Source: DATAYA01 sp963754235
GTDB lineage: Bacteria > Pseudomonadota > Alphaproteobacteria > Acetobacterales > Acetobacteraceae
Direction of reading: 5' to 3'
DNA length: 64,000 nt
Assembly: GCA_963754235.1 (NCBI GenBank)
Contig: CAVWFK010000032.1
Span: 1-64,000, forward strand
Shown: one piece after another, positions 60,390 through 64,000 of the stretch
Numbering within the stretch: position 1 is the first letter of the stretch
How the letters are laid out: the number at the start of each line of letters is the position of its first letter
The notes under the pieces: model-generated
What the model was told of the DNA's origin: nothing
Seen by the model: the letters and a program-made list of their open reading frames with translations, nothing else
The model's database searches: none
Made by a program: the position numbers and the translations under genes

Positions 60390-61052
60390 CTATTGCGAAA
60401 CACTGTGGCGAGCCGGCAACAGCGCCCCGATCGCGCCCGCCCCAATCGCACCGGCCCCGGCGCATGGTGGGCACGGCAGCGCCCGCGCCGTCGCCGCGGT
60501 TATGCCGCCCAGCGCCAGAACGGGGAGCCGCGCGCCGTGCGCCGCGCGCGCCCAGCGCACCGCACCGAGCGGGCGCGCGCCCGGATGGCTCGCGGTCGCG
60601 AAGGCGGGCGAGAGAAAGGCGGCATCGGCGCCCGCAAGCCGCGCCCGCCGCAGCTCGGCCGGGCCGTGGGCCGAGCTGGTGATCCAGCGGCGGCGCGGCA
60701 GCACCAGCACCCCCGGCCGGCGGCCGCCGCGCAGATGCACGCCGGCGCCGAGCGCCCGCGCGAGCCGGACGTCGCCCGCCACCACCAGCGCCAGGCGCCG
60801 CGTCCGGCAGAGGGCGGCGAGTTCACGCCCCAGCATCGCGCGCTCCGGGACGCCATCATGGCGGAACACGACGCCGCACAGGCCGCGCGGCAGGGCCGCG
60901 ACCGCCGCGCGCGGATCGGGCAGGCGGCCGCCGTCGGTGAACAGCCAGAGCGGCGGCACGCCACCTGCTCTGCGCGGCCCCTCCTGCGCCCCCCGCCGCG
61001 CCCTGTGCCGCGCCTTGACCGCGCGCGCCCAGCGAACCAGCCTCAGGTCCAT
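60390..61052 (-). CDS. thiE: Thiamine-phosphate synthase family protein (ThiE/TenI-like)
   Basis: Up to 220 residues from ATG 61052; GTG 60959 (VPPLWLFTDGGRLPDP) gives a form closer to the family start. It has the TIM-barrel pattern LWLFTDGGRLPDP, AGVHLRGGRRPGVLVLPRR, ITSSAHGPAELRRARLAGAD, AAFLSPAFATASHPGARPLG and LPVLALGGITAATA. The substrate-binding S-H-S/T and SP-F-T/S-SKP features are close to ThiE and TenI, but some positions differ (FATASHPG). It joins HMP-PP and thiazole phosphate, or is a thiazole tautomerase. The longest form shares CATG with the divergent PLP-protein start. Confidence 0.8.
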   Translation of the reverse strand: MDLRLVRWARAVKARHRARRGAQEGPRRAGGVPPLWLFTDGGRLPDPRAAVAALPRGLCGVVFRHDGVPERAMLGRELAALCRTRRLALVVAGDVRLARALGAGVHLRGGRRPGVLVLPRRRWITSSAHGPAELRRARLAGADAAFLSPAFATASHPGARPLGAVRWARAAHGARLPVLALGGITAATARALPCPPCAGAGAIGAGAIGALLPARHSVSQ

Positions 61053-61782
61053 GCCCGCCTCCGCCGACACCGCCGCGCCTGATGCCGCCGTTCCCGACAC
61101 TCTGGCGATCGCAGCCGGCCTTGACCGCGTGCGCGCCCGCATCGCCGTCGCGGCGCGGGCAGCCGGGCGCGGGGCGGATGATGTCACGCTGGTCGCGGTC
61201 TCGAAAACCCATCCCCCTGCGGCGATTGCGGCGGCGCTGGCGGCGGGGCAGACCGTGTTCGGCGAGAACCGAGTGCAGGAGGCGGCGGCGAAGTTTTCGC
61301 CGTTGATCGCGGCGCATCCGGGCACGCGGCTGCATTTGATCGGGGCGTTGCAGACCAATAAGGCGCGCGAGGCGGTGCGGATCGCGCACGCGATCGAGAG
61401 CCTGGATCGCCCGCGGCTTGCGGACGCGATCGCGGACGCGGCCGAGCTGGATGGGCGGCTGCCCGACCTCTATGTGCAGGTCAATGTCGGCGACGAGAGT
61501 CAGAAGGCCGGAGTGTCCCGCGACGGGGCCGATGCGTTCATCCGCGGCTGCCGCGCCCGTTTCGGCCGCGCCTTGCGCGGGCTGATGTGTATCCCGCCCG
61601 AAGCGGGCGACCCGGCGCCGCATTTCGCCTGGCTCGCCGCCTGTGCCGCCGAGCATGGGCTTGCGGAGTTGTCGATGGGCATGTCGGCCGATTTCGAGAC
61701 CGCAATCGGGTGCGGTGCCACGCTGGTGCGGGTGGGGAGTGCGATCTTCGGAGCGCGGCCGGCAAAGCCGGCGTCTGGCTAA
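61051..61782 (+). CDS. yggS: YggS/PLPBP family pyridoxal-phosphate homeostasis protein
   Basis: 243 residues from ATG 61051 (MPASADTAAPDAAVPDTLAI). It has VTLVAVSKTHPPAAIAAAL with the PLP-binding Lys (SKTHP), FGENRVQEAAAKF, LHLIGALQTNKAREAV, LYVQVNVGDESQKAGVS, LRGLMCIPPEA and LSMGMSADFETAIGCGATLV with the phosphate-binding segment. It buffers free PLP in the cytoplasm and lacks enzyme activity. It is divergent from thiE. Confidence 0.95.
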   Translation: MPASADTAAPDAAVPDTLAIAAGLDRVRARIAVAARAAGRGADDVTLVAVSKTHPPAAIAAALAAGQTVFGENRVQEAAAKFSPLIAAHPGTRLHLIGALQTNKAREAVRIAHAIESLDRPRLADAIADAAELDGRLPDLYVQVNVGDESQKAGVSRDGADAFIRGCRARFGRALRGLMCIPPEAGDPAPHFAWLAACAAEHGLAELSMGMSADFETAIGCGATLVRVGSAIFGARPAKPASG

Positions 61783-61950
61783 AAAGAATCCGGCCTGGCT
61801 CAGCCGTCATCGCGAGCCGCCGCTGGGCGGCGTGGCGATCCCGGCGTGAGGCCCGGTGCGGCCCGCCTGGATCGCCTCGGCGCTCCGCGCCTCGCGATGA
61901 CGATGCCACGGTTTCATGCCCAGCGGGTCGGCAACGCCGGTGGCGAACTA
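61783..61950. repeat. Family D nested palindromic repeat (third, inverted copy)
   Basis: Ends with AACGCCGGTGGCGAACTA, the reverse complement of the start of the copies at 16325 and 16504. It has inner arms GTCATCGCGAGCCGCC and GCCTCGCGATGACG. It follows the yggS stop directly. Confidence 0.75.
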
Positions 61951-62249
61951 GAAGCGAAGCGACGACGCAATCAAAACGGTGCCGCGGCGAGGCTGCCGGA
62001 TTGCTTCGCCTTGCTCGCATGACGACGCGGCACGATGCCTCCTGATATGTGGATCATCCGACGAACGCCTGCTTGGTCCGGCGACGCGAGACAAATCAGT
62101 TCGCGTTCGCCTCATCAGGAGTTGCAAGATATTGGCGCAGGTGTCGCCGCGGCGCCTCGATAGAAACAGGCTCGAATGGAAACAAGATGGGGCCGGTCGT
62201 GTTGCCCGGATCAGGATAAAGAGTTTGCGACGAAAAGCCTAACTGTCAT
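61951..62249. other. Gap before recX (no gene seen)
   Basis: About 300 bp between a repeat and the recX stop. Frames here lack family features; the region near 62190-62250 is AT-richer. It probably holds only the 3' flanks of two convergent genes. Confidence 0.35.
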
Positions 62250-62843
62250 TTAATTATGCGGATGGGCGGAAGGATTGCGTCGCGCCGCGATCCGCGCCGC
62301 AGCCTCCTCCGTCTCCATCCGCAACGCGCGGTGCGCAACCTCCGCCGCAAAGCCGGCGCGGGCCAGCGCCGCCGCCTCGCGCTTGCGTGCGTCGGCATCC
62401 GCCGCGGCGGGGCGGAACGGACCGATGCGGCGCCGGCGCGCATACGCCAGTGCGGCATCAAGTTCCGCCTCCGGATCGTCGGGCAGGGCGGCGCGCGCGG
62501 TCTCGGCAGGCACACCCTTGGCCGCCAGATGCGCCCCGATCGCCCGGCGCGAGCGGCCGGTGCGGGCAAGCCGCGCGGCCCGTGCGGCGGCGAAGGCGGC
62601 GTCGTCCACCGCCCCCGCGGCGGCGAGCCGGCGCACCACCTCTGCCGCCTCGGCGCGGGCGCGGCGCCCGGCCTCCGCTGCGGCGTCCGGGTCGGTCTCG
62701 GCGGCCTGGCGCGCCCAGCGCTCGATGCGGCGGGTCAGCACGCGCAGCAGCCCGCGCTCGGTTGCAGCGAAGCGGGCGAGATGGGCGAGCGCCGCGCCGT
62801 GCAGGTCCTCCCTGGTCGGCGGCGGCGGCAGATGCGCGCTCAT
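62250..62843 (-). CDS. recX: Regulatory protein RecX
   Basis: 197 residues from ATG 62843. RecX binds RecA filaments and damps recombination. It has the three-helix repeats of the family: HLARFAATERGLLRVLTRRI, VVRRLAAAGAVDDAAFAAAR, RLARTGRSRRAIGAHLAAKG and a final AGFAAEVAHRALRME. The protein is Ala/Arg-rich, as usual at high GC. It is divergent from the dehydrogenase gene, with 84 bp between. Confidence 0.88.
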   Translation of the reverse strand: MSAHLPPPPTREDLHGAALAHLARFAATERGLLRVLTRRIERWARQAAETDPDAAAEAGRRARAEAAEVVRRLAAAGAVDDAAFAAARAARLARTGRSRRAIGAHLAAKGVPAETARAALPDDPEAELDAALAYARRRRIGPFRPAAADADARKREAAALARAGFAAEVAHRALRMETEEAAARIAARRNPSAHPHN

Positions 62844-62927
62844 CGGCGCAGGATGACACGGCGGCCGCCGTCCGTCAGCGCCACTCTCCCCGGTTGACTC
62901 TCCCGCGCCGGACCGCGATGCACCATC

Positions 62928-63902
62928 ATGCGCATCCACATCCAGAACGACCCCGCCGACACGCTGGTCGGAATCACCCGCGCGGATTGGGACGAGGCCG
63001 CGGCGCGCGCGGGCGAGACGGGCCACATGGTGAGCCTCGGCGACACGCCGGCCGCCTTCGGCGCCGCGATCCCCGACGCCGAGGCGCTGATCATCGCGGC
63101 CCACGTGGTCCGCCCCCTGCTGGCGGCACCGGCGCCGGCGCTGCGCATCGTGTTCTGCACCTCGGCTGGACTCGATGCGCTGGCCCCGTTCGACTGGCTG
63201 CCGCCGGGCGTCGAGCTCTGGAACAACAGCGGCACGCACGCGGCCAAGGGGGCAGAGTTCGTGCTCATGGCGCTGCTGATGCTCGCCTGCCGGCTGCCCG
63301 AGATCGGCGCCGACCACCGCGCGCAGCGGTGGGACAAAAAACACGGCACCGTGCTGGCGGGAAGGCGAGTGGTGATCGTGGGCCTCGGCCATATCGGCGC
63401 GGCGGCGGCGGCGCTGGCCACGCGGCACGGGATGGAGGTGATCGGCTGCCGCGCCCGCCCCGCCCCGCACCCCGATTGCGCGCGCGTGGTGGCCCCCGCC
63501 GATCTGGACCGCGAATTGCCGCAGGCCGACGCGGTGGCGCTCGCCGCGCCGCTGACCGAGGCCACGCGCAACCTGCTGGACGCGCGCCGGATCGGATTGC
63601 TCAAGCCCGGCGCAGGGGTCATCAACATCGGCCGCGGCGCGGTGCTGGATCAGGACGCGCTGTGCGACGCGCTGGATGCGGGCCGGCTCGGCGGCGCGGT
63701 GCTCGACGTGTTCGCCGTCGAGCCGGTGCCGGAGGGAGACCGGCTGTGGACGACGCGCAACCTGGTGATGACGCCGCACGTCTCCTCTGATGATCCGGGG
63801 AGCTACAACCCGATCAGCCTCGACATCTTTTTCGCCAATCTGCGCGCCTGGCGCGCGGGCGAGACGCCCCCCAACCGGTTCGACGTCGCGCGGGGGTATT
63901 GA
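62928..63902 (+). CDS. D-2-hydroxyacid dehydrogenase family protein
   Basis: 324 residues from ATG 62928 (MRIHIQNDPADTLVGITRAD). It has an NAD(P)-binding VVIVGLGHIGAAAAALATRH, catalytic Arg in INIGRGAVLDQDAL, Glu in VFAVEPVPEGDRLW and His in NLVMTPHVSSDDP, all in family order. It oxidises or reduces 2-hydroxy/2-keto acids; the substrate cannot be told. NNSGTHAAKGAEFVLMALLM before the coenzyme domain is normal for the family. Another family B repeat follows the stop. Confidence 0.93.
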   Translation: MRIHIQNDPADTLVGITRADWDEAAARAGETGHMVSLGDTPAAFGAAIPDAEALIIAAHVVRPLLAAPAPALRIVFCTSAGLDALAPFDWLPPGVELWNNSGTHAAKGAEFVLMALLMLACRLPEIGADHRAQRWDKKHGTVLAGRRVVIVGLGHIGAAAAALATRHGMEVIGCRARPAPHPDCARVVAPADLDRELPQADAVALAAPLTEATRNLLDARRIGLLKPGAGVINIGRGAVLDQDALCDALDAGRLGGAVLDVFAVEPVPEGDRLWTTRNLVMTPHVSSDDPGSYNPISLDIFFANLRAWRAGETPPNRFDVARGY

Positions 63903-63912
63903 GCGAAGATTA

Positions 63913-63965
63913 AGGCCAGGGGCTCCGCCCCCGCACCCCGCCAAGGGCGTTCGCCCTTGGAACCC
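63913..63965. repeat. Dispersed palindromic repeat, family B copy 3
   Basis: Same layout as copies at 3397 and 32701: AGGGGCTCCGCCCC, a CCCCGCC link, then AAGGGCGTTCGCCCTTGG. It immediately follows the dehydrogenase gene. Confidence 0.75.
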
Positions 63966-64000
63966 GCTACCTGCTTCGTCGCGCTGCTCCTCGCAGTGAC

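Overview
The window is GC-rich, roughly two thirds G+C in most genes, and carries core gene orders typical of Alphaproteobacteria: maf-ppsR-hemE-hemH-hemJ-rho, rsmG-parA-parB, and holA-lptE-leuS-DUF3576 lipoprotein. Together with the porin type and the HopA1-like/LanC-like locus this suggests Rhodospirillales, most likely Acetobacteraceae. The genus call is inference. No tRNA, rRNA or CRISPR array was seen.

Layout. 0-3.4 kb: maf and ppsR face left and hemE-hemH face right. 3.6-6.5 kb: an AIPR-type phage-defence gene, broken by an IS5-family element and a frameshift, lies between hemH and an HAD phosphatase-hemJ pair. 7.7-9.9 kb: a frameshifted IS1634-family element. 9.9-14.5 kb: a four-gene, translationally coupled operon with a Tyr/Cys/Ser octapeptide-repeat protein, a Pro/Met/Gly/Trp repeat protein, a HopA1-like protein and an RRE-like/kinase/LanC-like fusion. 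It looks like a lanthipeptide-type modification system and is the most novel part of the window. 15-23 kb: rho, a CoA-transferase, a deleted purine/uracil permease, an S9 peptidase, an acyltransferase and small lipoproteins. 23.7-25.5 kb: a group II intron. 25.6-31.2 kb: MFS pump, quinone oxidoreductase, Ogt, YyaL-type protein and a thioredoxin-like ferredoxin. 31.3-40.4 kb: rsmG-parAB, holA, lptE, an IS4-family element, leuS and a DUF3576 lipoprotein. 40.6-47.4 kb: a near-perfect 3.2-kb inverted repeat in which a porin and a FadL-type transporter are each present twice. 47.5-60.3 kb: a mobile zone with an IS1634 remnant, two inward-facing paralogous integrases, an IS1595-family element with a passenger gene, a resolvase, an MmeI-like restriction-modification enzyme, a broken proteasome-like Ntn hydrolase, an excisionase-type HTH fragment and a broken unknown gene beside tandem operator-like repeats. 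60.4-64 kb: thiE, the PLP-homeostasis protein, recX and a 2-hydroxyacid dehydrogenase.

How the genes work together. hemE, hemH and hemJ cover three late steps of heme synthesis. rsmG-parA-parB sit beside a parS-like motif and a perfect DnaA box, suggesting proximity to the chromosome origin. holA and leuS-lptE are housekeeping replication, translation and envelope functions. Four families of dispersed palindromic repeats fill many gaps, and one copy appears to encode the LeuRS N-terminus.

Quality caution. At least nine genes are broken by very small indels, mostly in homopolymers, including parB and lptE, which should be under strong selection. Sequencing or assembly error is a serious alternative to real decay, so the 'pseudogene' labels for yyaL, parB, lptE and several island genes should be read in that light.
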